From contig JAYTXL010000027.1 of assembly GCA_043742955.1 (NCBI GenBank), positions 25,914-89,913 of the forward strand: 64,000 bases of DNA. Reading direction: 5' to 3'. A program made the position numbers and the translations under genes. Of the stretch, positions 8,687 through 17,213 are shown one piece after another. The notes beneath the pieces are model-generated. The model did not search any database, was not told the DNA's origin, and saw only the letters and a list, made by a program, of their open reading frames with translations. Source of the DNA: JAYTXL01 sp043742955 (GTDB lineage: Bacteria; Verrucomicrobiota; Verrucomicrobiia; Limisphaerales; JAYTXL01). Position 1 is the first letter of the stretch. The number at the start of each line of letters is the position of its first letter.

Positions 8687-10036
8687 ATGGAAGAAACCAC
8701 CAAGTCGAACAATGTCCTGGCCAGTGCCGTCGTGCGTCAGCACTTCAGCACCATTCTTTGCGAGAACCTCATCACGGCCATTCGGACTTTTCCAGAGCCA
8801 TCGCGCGTGGATTTGCAGTTCGGTTTGGATTGGCTTTTCACCAAGCGATTCAAAGCGCGTCTGGTCGGCGTTCATGCACTGTACGCGCATGAAACACTTA
8901 CCTTCGCGCACCTGATCAGCGAGGGGAGCTATCCCGTGCAGATTGGGCCGCTGCAGCACGTCGAAATGGACGTCGGCGAAGCGTTGCCCGCACGTTGTTT
9001 GAAACAAGGTCTCTGGCTTTCTGAGGAGAACGGGGTTCTGTTCGCCGTCCTGCTCACGCCTGCCGAGCGCTTCGGACATTCGGCGGGAGTCCATGTCGAA
9101 GTCGCCATTCCACCTGGTGAAGCCGGCCTGGAATTATCCCGGGCATTCTTCGACGAGGTGGAGAAGCTCATCAACCAGACAGGTTCTTACCGGGGGAAGG
9201 TTATTTCTCTGGAAAAGACGCAGGGATTTGCCGGGTTTGGCGCCGGCGGCGTCAAGGTTCACCGACTCCGTTCGGTGCAGCGGGAAGAAGTCATCCTCCC
9301 GGAGAAAACGCTGCGCTTGCTCGAACGCAACGTAAGCGATTTCATCCAGCAGCGCGACCGGCTCAAAAACTTGGGCATGGCGATTAAGAAGGGCCTGCTC
9401 TTTTACGGCCCGCCGGGCACTGGCAAGACTCATACCATTCATTACCTGGCCGGCCAACTGCCAAACCACACCACATTGCTCATCACTGCCGAACAAGTTG
9501 GATTGCTGGATGAATACTTCCAGCTCGCGCGTTTTCTCCAGCCAGTAATGGTGGTCATCGAGGACGTGGATCTCATCGCGCGTGCCCGCGAGCAAATGCG
9601 GGACGCGTGCGAGGAGAGCATCCTCAACAAATTACTCAATGAGATGGACGGCTTGCGCGAGGACGCGGCGATTCTGTTCGTGCTCACTACGAACCGGCCC
9701 GAACAGCTCGAAGCCGCCTTGGCATCGCGTCCGGGGCGCATTGACCAGGCCATCGAGTTTCCGCTGCCCGACGAGGAAGGCCGGGCCAAGCTCGTCCGGC
9801 TTTACGCGCGAGGCCTCTCCGTGCCCATCGAGGTTGTGGAAACCATCGTTACCAAGACCAAGAAGGCGAGTGCAGCGTTCATCAAAGAACTGATGCGCCG
9901 CGCCGCCCAATATTATCTCCAAGGCCAGGGCGAAGGGGCATTAAGCGCGGCGCATGTCGAGGCCGCCTTGGACGAAATGCTGTTCAGCGGCGGCAGCCTG
10001 AACCTGAAGCTGTTGGGGGGAGCTGTGGAGGAATGA
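8687..10036 (+). CDS. AAA-family ATPase embedded in the nuo operon
   Basis: This 449-residue protein has an N-terminal domain (about 1-200) that I do not recognise and a C-terminal AAA module. Walker A is GPPGTGKT at 241-248, Walker B is VVIEDVD at about 287-293, sensor 1 lies in LFVLTTNRPE, and the arginine-finger/second region of homology is ASRPGRIDQAIEFPLPDE. No membrane segment or protease domain is visible, so it is not FtsH. It starts 3 bases after nuoK and its stop overlaps the nuoL start (ATGA at 10033), so it is translated with complex I. A role in assembly or quality control of the complex is inferred only from position; related stand-alone AAA proteins elsewhere have varied roles. 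Confidence 0.85.
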   Translation: MEETTKSNNVLASAVVRQHFSTILCENLITAIRTFPEPSRVDLQFGLDWLFTKRFKARLVGVHALYAHETLTFAHLISEGSYPVQIGPLQHVEMDVGEALPARCLKQGLWLSEENGVLFAVLLTPAERFGHSAGVHVEVAIPPGEAGLELSRAFFDEVEKLINQTGSYRGKVISLEKTQGFAGFGAGGVKVHRLRSVQREEVILPEKTLRLLERNVSDFIQQRDRLKNLGMAIKKGLLFYGPPGTGKTHTIHYLAGQLPNHTTLLITAEQVGLLDEYFQLARFLQPVMVVIEDVDLIARAREQMRDACEESILNKLLNEMDGLREDAAILFVLTTNRPEQLEAALASRPGRIDQAIEFPLPDEEGRAKLVRLYARGLSVPIEVVETIVTKTKKASAAFIKELMRRAAQYYLQGQGEGALSAAHVEAALDEMLFSGGSLNLKLLGGAVEE

Positions 10037-11961
10037 CCTGGACTGCCCAAAATCTCTGGTTGATTCCGGTGCTGCCGCTGGTGGCGGCGGGGGTGAGTGC
10101 GTTGCTCAAGCAGCGACAGCGTGCGCTCGCAGCGACGCTGGCGATTGGCTCGATGGCCGTGGCGTTCCTGCTCGCGTGCGGTGCTTTTGTGCAAACACTC
10201 GGCGGGCATGTGGAACGGCAGGTTCATAACTTTTCGTGGTTTCAGTTCGGCGAGACCACACTCCAGCTCGGCTGGGTGCTCGATCCGCTCACGGCGGCGA
10301 TGCTGGTGATGGTCACGTTCGTCGGCGCGCTCATCTTCATCTACAGCGTCGGTTACATGGCACACGACGAAAACTTCACGCGGTTCTTCTGTTTCCTTTC
10401 ACTGTTTGCGGCGGCGATGCTCGGCCTGGTCATCGCGAACACCCTGCTGCTGCTCTTCATGTGCTGGGAGTTGGTCGGCCTGGCGTCCTACCTGCTCATC
10501 GGCTTCTGGTATCACAAACCCAGCGCGGCGGCGGCGGCGAAAAAGGCGTTCATCACCACGCGTATCGGCGATATCGGTTTTTTCATCGGCATCCTGTGGC
10601 TCTACCATGAAACCGGCACGCTGTTGTTCTACGACGGCGGCAATGGATGCCTCGAACAATCTGCCATCGTAAAGCTGGTTGCCCAGACGACCTTGGGCGG
10701 CATGGCGGTGAGCACGGCGATTGCGCTGCTGATTTTCTGCGGCGCCATCGGCAAATCCGGCCAGGTGCCGTTGCAAGTGTGGTTGCCCGATGCGATGGAA
10801 GGTCCGACGCCGGTGAGTGCGCTGATCCATGCCGCGACGATGGTGGCGGCGGGGGTGTTTCTGGTGGCGCGCGTGTATCCGCTAATGGAAGCGGTTCCTG
10901 CGAATTCGAGGTTGGCACTTCCAAGTTCTCAAACTGAAATGGTCCGCCCTCACTCCGGCCCGCTCCCCCAGGAGAGGGAGTTAGCGGCAACGACTCCTGA
11001 TGGCTTCAAACCCATAAAGCCATCAGCAGCACAACCCGGCAGAACCGAAAGCAGTACCGGAGCGGACGCTGAACGAATCACCAGAACACAGGCCAATGTT
11101 CCCCCTCTCCCCGGGGGAGAGGGCCGGGGTGAGGGTGAGCATTCAACCCCTTCCACAACCGTTTCCACCGCCCGCCAGATCGTTACTTGGATCGGCGCGA
11201 TTACGGCGATTTTCGCTGCGCTTATTGCCGTCGCACAGACCGACATCAAACGCATCCTCGCTTACTCCACCGTGTCGCAACTCGGCTTCATGTTCATCGG
11301 GCTCGGCACCGGCGGGCCGGCGGTGGGCATGTTTCACTTGCTCACGCACGCGTTCTTCAAGGCCCTGCTGTTTCTGGGCGCCGGTTCGGTGATTCATGGT
11401 TGCCATGAGGAACAGGACATCAGGCACATGGGCGGCTTGCGTCGGCTGATGCCGGTGACTTTCGCGACCTACGCCATCGGCATGATGGCATTATCGGGCT
11501 TCCCGCTGGTGTTTTCCGGTTTCTGGAGCAAGGACGAAATTCTCCACAGCGCCTGGCTGTGGGAACCGAGCAAATGGCCCTTTGTCCTCGCCGCCCTCGG
11601 CGCCCTGCTCACGGCATTCTACATGACGCGGCAGATGTATTATGTATTTTTTGGAAGCTCCCGGAGCGCGGCGGTCCCCAGCCGCAGCGCGCACGACGCA
11701 CACAGCGGCTCTGAATCACACGTGACGCAGGGAACGTCAGCCCCTCTCCCCGGGGGGGAGGGAGAAATATTCGCTGCCCTCCGCGCATTCGGAAGCGTAC
11801 TTGACCTCGCCCGGCGCTGCGGCTGGGGACAGCCGTGTTCCACACGAATCCCCGGCGGTGATGACCCTTCCGCTCGCCCTGCTGGCGGCTTGCGCCATTC
11901 TCATGAGTCTCTTCGGCACGCCGATCTGGCCATGGTTTCACGATTACCTTTCCGGACATGA
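10033..11961 (+). CDS. nuoL: NADH-quinone oxidoreductase subunit L, N-terminal part (frame broken)
   Basis: NuoL (ND5) is the distal antiporter-like proton pump of complex I. The first about 540 codons are clearly NuoL: the lead helices, SVGYMAHDENFTRFF, CWELVGLASYLLIGFW, GKSGQVPLQVWLPDAMEGPTPVSALIHAATMVAAGVF, DIKRILAYSTVSQLGFMF and HAFFKALLFLGAGS. Residues about 305-368 are foreign: they translate an inverted-repeat element. After YYVFFG (near 11655) a second element begins. A run of seven G at 11752-11758 then puts the reader in the wrong frame, so the last about 68 residues, to the stop at 11961, are not NuoL-like. The rest of NuoL is encoded one frame over from 11726 on. With six G the whole subunit would read through as one protein of about 810 residues. 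Confidence 0.85.
   Translation: MTWTAQNLWLIPVLPLVAAGVSALLKQRQRALAATLAIGSMAVAFLLACGAFVQTLGGHVERQVHNFSWFQFGETTLQLGWVLDPLTAAMLVMVTFVGALIFIYSVGYMAHDENFTRFFCFLSLFAAAMLGLVIANTLLLLFMCWELVGLASYLLIGFWYHKPSAAAAAKKAFITTRIGDIGFFIGILWLYHETGTLLFYDGGNGCLEQSAIVKLVAQTTLGGMAVSTAIALLIFCGAIGKSGQVPLQVWLPDAMEGPTPVSALIHAATMVAAGVFLVARVYPLMEAVPANSRLALPSSQTEMVRPHSGPLPQERELAATTPDGFKPIKPSAAQPGRTESSTGADAERITRTQANVPPLPGGEGRGEGEHSTPSTTVSTARQIVTWIGAITAIFAALIAVAQTDIKRILAYSTVSQLGFMFIGLGTGGPAVGMFHLLTHAFFKALLFLGAGSVIHGCHEEQDIRHMGGLRRLMPVTFATYAIGMMALSGFPLVFSGFWSKDEILHSAWLWEPSKWPFVLAALGALLTAFYMTRQMYYVFFGSSRSAAVPSRSAHDAHSGSESHVTQGTSAPLPGGEGEIFAALRAFGSVLDLARRCGWGQPCSTRIPGGDDPSARPAGGLRHSHESLRHADLAMVSRLPFRT
10947..11136. mobile_element. 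MITE-like inverted-repeat element inside nuoL (in frame)
   Basis: The left arm at 10947-10980 and the reverse complement of the right arm at 11102-11136 match over about 34 bases with about three mismatches; both contain CCCTCAC, CCGGCCC and AGAGGG blocks. About 120 bases lie between the arms. The element sits where NuoL normally passes from the HAATMVAAGVFLVARVYPL helix to VTWIGAITAIFAALIA. It keeps the frame open and adds about 63 residues rich in Pro, Gly, Thr and Arg. I see no transposase, so it would be mobilised in trans. Confidence 0.7.
11663..11841. mobile_element. second inverted-repeat element inside nuoL (frame-breaking)
   Basis: Terminal arms at 11663-11690 and 11814-11841 are inverted repeats matching at about 25 of 28 positions; the shared core is GTCCCCAGCCGCAGCGC. 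The element lies between YYVFFG and HESPAVMTLPL, which adjoin in ordinary NuoL. It contains a CCCTCTCCCC-GGGGGGG-AGGG palindrome like the centre of the first nuoL element. The seven-G run at 11752-11758 is the likely point of the frame change. Confidence 0.7.
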
Positions 11962-12466
11962 ATCCCATTTCCGCCCGGCCATCGATCTGGGGGTGGCCCT
12001 GACGATGCTCTTTTCGGTCGCCCTGGTGGGCACTGGGGTCGGACTGGGCTGGCGGCTGTATGGTCGTAAACCCCTCACGGATGCGGCGGCGCCGGATGCG
12101 CTCGAGCAACTGCAGCCTGCCGCTTTTGGGGTGCTGCGCGGAAAATTCTACATCGACGAGTTGTACGAAATATCGGTTATCCGTTTTCACGCCTGGTGTG
12201 CCCGTGGCTCGCGCTGGCTGGATGATACGATTTGGAATGGGGTGGTGAACGCGCTTTCTGGGTGCGTCCTCGCGTTGTCATGGTTGAGCCGGTTCATCGA
12301 TGAGTTGGTGGTCAACTTCGGCTTTGATGAAGCCTGCCGCCGGGTGCGTGACGGAGCGAGGCTCACCGCGCGATTGCAGGATGGCAAAGTGCAAAACTAC
12401 CTGCGCGTGATCGGCCTGTCCCTGGCGATTCTGTTGCTGTTCCTGATCTGGGGGCGCGGCCAATAA
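11801..12466 (+). CDS. nuoL: NADH-quinone oxidoreductase subunit L, C-terminal part
   Basis: From HESPAVMTLPLALLA (about 11838) onward this is the C-terminal third of NuoL. It carries the last antiporter helices, the KFYIDELYE motif, the long amphipathic lateral helix and the final anchor YLRVIGLSLAILLLFLIW. The stretch from KFYIDELYE to the final anchor is about 85 residues, against my recollection of about 50-60 in ordinary NuoL proteins. This gives a lateral helix long enough to span one more pump subunit. No convincing independent start is visible: TTG 11801 is the first start-like codon in the frame and lies inside the repeat element. Production therefore depends on frameshifting, slippage or internal initiation, unless the one-base difference is a sequencing error. 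Confidence 0.85.
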   Translation: MTSPGAAAGDSRVPHESPAVMTLPLALLAACAILMSLFGTPIWPWFHDYLSGHESHFRPAIDLGVALTMLFSVALVGTGVGLGWRLYGRKPLTDAAAPDALEQLQPAAFGVLRGKFYIDELYEISVIRFHAWCARGSRWLDDTIWNGVVNALSGCVLALSWLSRFIDELVVNFGFDEACRRVRDGARLTARLQDGKVQNYLRVIGLSLAILLLFLIWGRGQ

Positions 12467-12477
12467 TTTACCAGCTG

Positions 12478-14031
12478 ATGCATTCATTTCCCCTCCTCAC
12501 CGCGCTGACGTTCACCCCGTTCTTGGGGGCGGCGTTGTTGATCGGCTTGGAGTCGCGACACAAGGCCCTGGCGCGCCGGCTGGCGTTGGGCTTTAGCTTG
12601 ATTGCACTGCTGCTGGCGGGCCGGCTCTGGTTTGATTTCAATCCCGCCACCCAGGAGCTGCAATTTCTGGAGCGCCACGCCTGGATACCCACGCTCAACG
12701 TGGAGTATTTTGTCGCGCTCGACGGTTTGGGCCTGTTGATGGTTCTGCTGACGGCCGTGGTCGTGCCGATGGCCATGCTGGCGTCGTGGCGGATGGAGGA
12801 GAAGGTTCCCCTCTATTTTGCGCTCGTGCTCCTGCTGCAGGGCGGCCTGTTTGGCGCGTTCACGGCCCTGAACTTTTTCCATTGGTTCATCTATTGGGAG
12901 TTGAGTCTCGTGCCCGCGTTTTTCCTGATCAAGCTCTGGGGTGGTGGGCGGCGCAGTGCGGCGGCATTTCAGTTCTTTGTATATACCATGGTTGGCAGCG
13001 TCACGATGCTGCTCTCCTTCGTGGCGATCTATCTGGCGACCGGGACGTTTGATTTCATCGAGCTGGCCGACCTGGGCCGCAGCGGCGGTCTGGCTTCGGC
13101 GCTGAACGTTAAGCTCTGGTTTGCCCTCACGCCGAACCAGCTCACCATGCTCATCTTTGGCGGGGTCTTCCTTGGTTTCGCCGTGAAGGTTCCGCTGTGG
13201 CCCTTTCACACTTGGCTGCCGGCGACTTACTCCGAGGCACCCACCGGCACGACCATGCTGCTGACGGGGCTCATGTCCAAGCTGGGAGTCTATGGCTTCC
13301 TGCGCATTCTCCTGCCGCTCTTTCCGGAACAGATGAGGCAGGTGCTCACGCCACTACTTTGGCTCGCCGTGGCCACCATCGTGTTTTCCGCATTTGCCGC
13401 CGTCGCCCAAACGGATCTGAAACGAACCCTCGCCTACTCGTCCATCAACCACCTCGGCTACTGTCTGCTCGGACTTTTCGCCGCCCTGCAAGTCACCCCG
13501 AACGAGCCGCGGTGGGCATTGGAGAAAGCGGCCGCCCTCAACGGAGTCCTGCTCCAAATGTTCAACCACGGTCTGACGGCCTCGGCGCTGTTTTGCTTCG
13601 TCGGCTTTCTGGAGCAGCGCGGCGGCGGGTTACGCGGGTTGAATGATTTTGGTGGGCTCCGCAAAGTGGCCCCGGTGTTTTGCGGTTTGATGGGGATCGC
13701 GCTCTTCGCGTCCCTCGGCCTGCCCGGATTGAATGGTTTCATCGGCGAGTTCCTCATTTTTAAAGGAGCTTTCCCCCTCGCGCCGTGGGCGACGGCCGGG
13801 TCCGCCATCGGGCTGCTGGTGACGGCGATTTTCATCCTGACAATTTTGCAACGGGTATTTAACGGGCCGCTGAATGAAAAGTGGTCGCGTCTGCCGGACC
13901 TTACCGTGGCTGAGCGGCTGATCGTGGTGCCGGCGGTCGCCTTGATGCTGCTGCTCGGTATTTGTCCTCAGATGGTGATCGGGCTGGCCAATGCAACCGT
14001 GCTGCAGTGGGTGGAGCACTTGAAGTTTTAG
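12478..14031 (+). CDS. nuoM: NADH-quinone oxidoreductase subunit M, first copy
   Basis: NuoM (ND4) is an antiporter-like proton pump. The 517-residue, highly hydrophobic protein shows FIYWELSLVPAFFLIKLWGG with the conserved helix-5 Glu, PLWPFHTWLPATYSEAPTGTTMLLTGLMSKLGVYGFLR with the pump Lys, QTDLKRTLAYSSINHLGYCLLG and NHGLTASALFCFVG. Length is normal. It begins 11 bases after the nuoL stop and is followed 95 bases later by a second, divergent nuoM. Confidence 0.95.
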   Translation: MHSFPLLTALTFTPFLGAALLIGLESRHKALARRLALGFSLIALLLAGRLWFDFNPATQELQFLERHAWIPTLNVEYFVALDGLGLLMVLLTAVVVPMAMLASWRMEEKVPLYFALVLLLQGGLFGAFTALNFFHWFIYWELSLVPAFFLIKLWGGGRRSAAAFQFFVYTMVGSVTMLLSFVAIYLATGTFDFIELADLGRSGGLASALNVKLWFALTPNQLTMLIFGGVFLGFAVKVPLWPFHTWLPATYSEAPTGTTMLLTGLMSKLGVYGFLRILLPLFPEQMRQVLTPLLWLAVATIVFSAFAAVAQTDLKRTLAYSSINHLGYCLLGLFAALQVTPNEPRWALEKAAALNGVLLQMFNHGLTASALFCFVGFLEQRGGGLRGLNDFGGLRKVAPVFCGLMGIALFASLGLPGLNGFIGEFLIFKGAFPLAPWATAGSAIGLLVTAIFILTILQRVFNGPLNEKWSRLPDLTVAERLIVVPAVALMLLLGICPQMVIGLANATVLQWVEHLKF

Positions 14032-14126
14032 CACTGAATGGACACGATTAAAGACGCAGTTAAATTGGCCCGCCGCGATGAATTTGTCAGAGTGACTGAA
14101 AATTATCGAACTCCCGCGTTCTGACC

Positions 14127-15653
14127 ATGCTTGCCTGGACCATATATCTCTCGTTTCTGGGTGTGTTCGCGCTGCTGCTGCTGCCCAGGGAAGAGGCGCG
14201 CATGGCGCGCGTGACGGCGCTGCTCAGCGCGTTGGCGGGCTTGGGCGTTTCCCTCGCCGCGATTCTGCAATACCAGCCTGGGTCGGGGATTGTCACGGTC
14301 GCCAAGGCTTCCTGGGTGGCGTCGCTCGGGATCGAATATCACCTTGCCGCCGATGGCATCAGCCTCACGCTGGTGTTGCTCACGGGGATCGCTTCGGTGG
14401 TGGGAATTTTATTTTCGTGGAATGTCGAGCATCGCGCCCGGGAGTTCTTTGCATTTTACCTCGCTCTCATCGGCGGTGTGTATGGGGTGTTCCTAAGTTT
14501 TGACCTGTTCCTGTTGTTCGTCTTCTACGAGCTGGCGATTATCCCGAAATATTTCCTCATCGCCATCTGGGGTTCGACAAACAAGGAATATGGAGCGATG
14601 AAGCTGGCACTCTATTCCTTTGTCGGGAGCGCCCTGGTGCTCATCGGTCTGGTGGCCGCGTACGTCGTCTCTGGAGCGCACACGTTCGATTTGCTTGAGC
14701 TGGCAAAATTTCCGTTTCCGGAGGGCTTTCAATACTGGGCATTCCCGCTGGTGTTCATCGGATTCGCCATTCTCGCGGGCTTGTGGCCCTTTCACACCTG
14801 GGCACCCACGGGCCACGTGGCCGCGCCGACGGCCGCCTCGATGCTGCTGGCCGGCGTCGTGATGAAACTCGGCGCGTATGGCTGTCTGCGCGTGGCCATG
14901 ACTCTGTTCCCACTGGGGTTGGCGGCCTGGCGCCAGGAGATCGCCATCCTGGCCGTCATTGGGATCGTGTATGGCGCGATGGTGGCGCTGGTGCAGAAGG
15001 ATTTCAAATTTGTGATCGGCTATTCCAGTGTGAGTCACATGGGTTTTGTGCTGCTCGGTTTGATGACGATTAATGAAATCGGCCTAAGCGGTGCGGTGTT
15101 GCAGATGTTTTCCCATGGCATCATTGCCGGTTTGCTATTCGCCGTGGTGGGCCGGATGGTTTATGAGCGCACGCACACCCGCGATTTAAATGCACTGTCA
15201 GCCATGGACCTGGGCCACGCGCTGCCCTTTGCCGCCGGCACGTTCGTGCTCGCCAGTCTGGCGTCCATGGGGCTGCCCGGCTTCAGCGGCTTTGTGGCCG
15301 AATTGTCGATCCTCTACGGAGCCTGGCAGCTCTATCCCCAGCTCGCCTTGCTGGCTGGTGGGGGGATTGTCATCGGGGTTGCCTTCATGATGCGGACGAT
15401 GGTGCGCGCCTTTTTCTCGGATGAAGGCCGGGCGGGGACCTCACCGGAACTACATTTGGCGCCGGCGCAAAATGAGCCCGCCGGCGGTGCGTCACCATTT
15501 GAAACGATTTCCGTTCCCGAGCGGATTGGTGCCGCGATCCTGCTGGGCACCACGCTGGTGATCGGGTTGCAGCCGCATTTGTTGCTGGATTTGATAATGC
15601 CCAGCTTTCAATCGCCACTGATGCAGGTGCTGGTGAAGGGAGGGAGGCCGTGA
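14127..15653 (+). CDS. nuoM: NADH-quinone oxidoreductase subunit M, second copy
   Basis: This 508-residue protein is a second NuoM-type antiporter subunit, clearly diverged from the first. Diagnostic stretches are FVFYELAIIPKYFLIAIWGS with the conserved Glu, GLWPFHTWAPTGHVAAPTAASMLLAGVVMKLGAYGCLR with the pump Lys, QKDFKFVIGYSSVSHMGFVLLG and SHGIIAGLLFAVVG. The presence of these Glu and Lys residues argues that it is an active channel, not a decaying duplicate. Its stop overlaps the nuoN start (GTGA at 15650). Confidence 0.93.
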   Translation: MLAWTIYLSFLGVFALLLLPREEARMARVTALLSALAGLGVSLAAILQYQPGSGIVTVAKASWVASLGIEYHLAADGISLTLVLLTGIASVVGILFSWNVEHRAREFFAFYLALIGGVYGVFLSFDLFLLFVFYELAIIPKYFLIAIWGSTNKEYGAMKLALYSFVGSALVLIGLVAAYVVSGAHTFDLLELAKFPFPEGFQYWAFPLVFIGFAILAGLWPFHTWAPTGHVAAPTAASMLLAGVVMKLGAYGCLRVAMTLFPLGLAAWRQEIAILAVIGIVYGAMVALVQKDFKFVIGYSSVSHMGFVLLGLMTINEIGLSGAVLQMFSHGIIAGLLFAVVGRMVYERTHTRDLNALSAMDLGHALPFAAGTFVLASLASMGLPGFSGFVAELSILYGAWQLYPQLALLAGGGIVIGVAFMMRTMVRAFFSDEGRAGTSPELHLAPAQNEPAGGASPFETISVPERIGAAILLGTTLVIGLQPHLLLDLIMPSFQSPLMQVLVKGGRP

Positions 15654-17137
15654 ACTACGGAGAAATTCTCAGACTCGCCGCGCCTGAAACGATCTTGGTT
15701 TTGACCGCTTTGATCGTGTTGGGGGTGGATTTGTGGCGGGCGCACTCGCAGCCGGTGCGCCTGCGGATGCATCTGGCCGTGGCCTTGGGGGTGCTCGGGT
15801 GTGTGGCCTCCTTCCTGTGGATGTTCTATGTTCCCGCGCACGAAAATATTCTCCACGGCATGCTGGTAGTTGACCCGTTGACGCTGCTGCTCAAGCAGGC
15901 CTTGCTCGTGTTGTCGGTGTTCACCCTGATTATTTCCTTCGAGGCGGATTTCACCGAGCACGTGGGGGAGTATGTGGGGGTGTTGCTCCTGGCGACGGTG
16001 GGCATGATGTTTCTGGTCAGTGCGGAGGATATCCTGATGATTTTTGTCGCACTCGAACTGACCAGCCTTTCCCTCTATATTCTGACGGCCTTCAACAAAC
16101 GAAACATTCACTCCGCCGAAGCGGCATTGAAGTATTTTTTGATCGGGAGCATGTCGGCGGCGTTCACCCTCTACGGTCTGAGCCTGATATATGGCCTGTC
16201 CGGTTCGACCAATCTGGTTCAGATTGCCAGCCACTTGACCGGCCAGCGGACCGATCCATTGTGGTACGCAGCCATCGTGATGACGGTGATGGGCTTCGGC
16301 TTCAAGGTCGCCGCCGTGCCGTTTCATTTGTGGGCGCCGGACGCCTATCAGGGAGCCCCGACCCCCAGTGCCGCCTTCATCGCCTCCGGCTCGAAGGTTG
16401 CCAGCTTCTTTGTCTTTGCCAAAGTCATGAGCATCGGCTTCGCCGGAGCGGAAGGCAGTGGCGCGTGGCACGCCTATGTTGCCGGTTGGATGCCGGTGAT
16501 CGCCGTCCTCGCGCTGCTCTCAATGGTGCTGGGCAATCTGGCGGCCATCATGCAGACCAGCGTGAAAAGGTTGCTTGCGTATTCTGCCATCGCCCACGCC
16601 GGCTATGCCTTGCTCGGCTTGCTCGCGAACAGCCGCGCCGGCCTGGCCGCCCTGATTTATTACATCATCACATACGCGCTGACGACCGTGGGTGCGTTCG
16701 GCGTCGTGGCGCTCGTGGAGGGAAGGGGAGGGGATGATCGATTGGCGGTGTTTGCCGGCCTTGGTCGCCGGTCGCCCGGACTCGCCTTCTGCTTCATGAT
16801 ATTTATTTTGTCGCTGGCGGGTATTCCACCGCTGGCGGGTTTTTTCGGAAAGTTTTATGTATTTGTCGCCGTGCTTAAGGGTGATGCGCCGCACCTCGGC
16901 CTTCTCTGGCTGGTGATCCTGGCCATCGCGATGAGCGCGGTGTCGCTCTATTATTATCTGCAACTGCTCAAGCAGGTTTATGTCCATGAGGCCCCGGCCT
17001 CGGCGGCCCCGCTGCTCACTCCGTGGCTCGCCCGCCTGGCGATTGCCCTGTTGGCACTGGCCGTGCTCGTGCTGGGCTGCGCCCCGGATCTGCTTTTGCA
17101 AACGGTGATCTCCGCGGTCCATGCCGCAAGTTGGTAG
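15650..17137 (+). CDS. nuoN: NADH-quinone oxidoreductase subunit N
   Basis: NuoN (ND2) is the antiporter-like subunit nearest the hydrophilic arm. The 495-residue protein contains ILMIFVALELTSLSLYILTAF, a KYFLIGSMSAAF segment, FKVAAVPFHLWAPDAYQGAPTPSAAFIASGSKVA and QTSVKRLLAYSAIAHAGYALLG. Start is GTG 15650, coupled to the second nuoM by a four-base overlap. It closes the nuo operon; no clear terminator hairpin with a T-tract follows. Confidence 0.95.
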   Translation: MNYGEILRLAAPETILVLTALIVLGVDLWRAHSQPVRLRMHLAVALGVLGCVASFLWMFYVPAHENILHGMLVVDPLTLLLKQALLVLSVFTLIISFEADFTEHVGEYVGVLLLATVGMMFLVSAEDILMIFVALELTSLSLYILTAFNKRNIHSAEAALKYFLIGSMSAAFTLYGLSLIYGLSGSTNLVQIASHLTGQRTDPLWYAAIVMTVMGFGFKVAAVPFHLWAPDAYQGAPTPSAAFIASGSKVASFFVFAKVMSIGFAGAEGSGAWHAYVAGWMPVIAVLALLSMVLGNLAAIMQTSVKRLLAYSAIAHAGYALLGLLANSRAGLAALIYYIITYALTTVGAFGVVALVEGRGGDDRLAVFAGLGRRSPGLAFCFMIFILSLAGIPPLAGFFGKFYVFVAVLKGDAPHLGLLWLVILAIAMSAVSLYYYLQLLKQVYVHEAPASAAPLLTPWLARLAIALLALAVLVLGCAPDLLLQTVISAVHAASW

Positions 17138-17213
17138 CCCCGTCCGGCAGTTTCAATGAACTCGGCGTTGTCTTTCGCCGAAATGGTGATAATTATTGCG
17201 CGTGAAAAACCGA

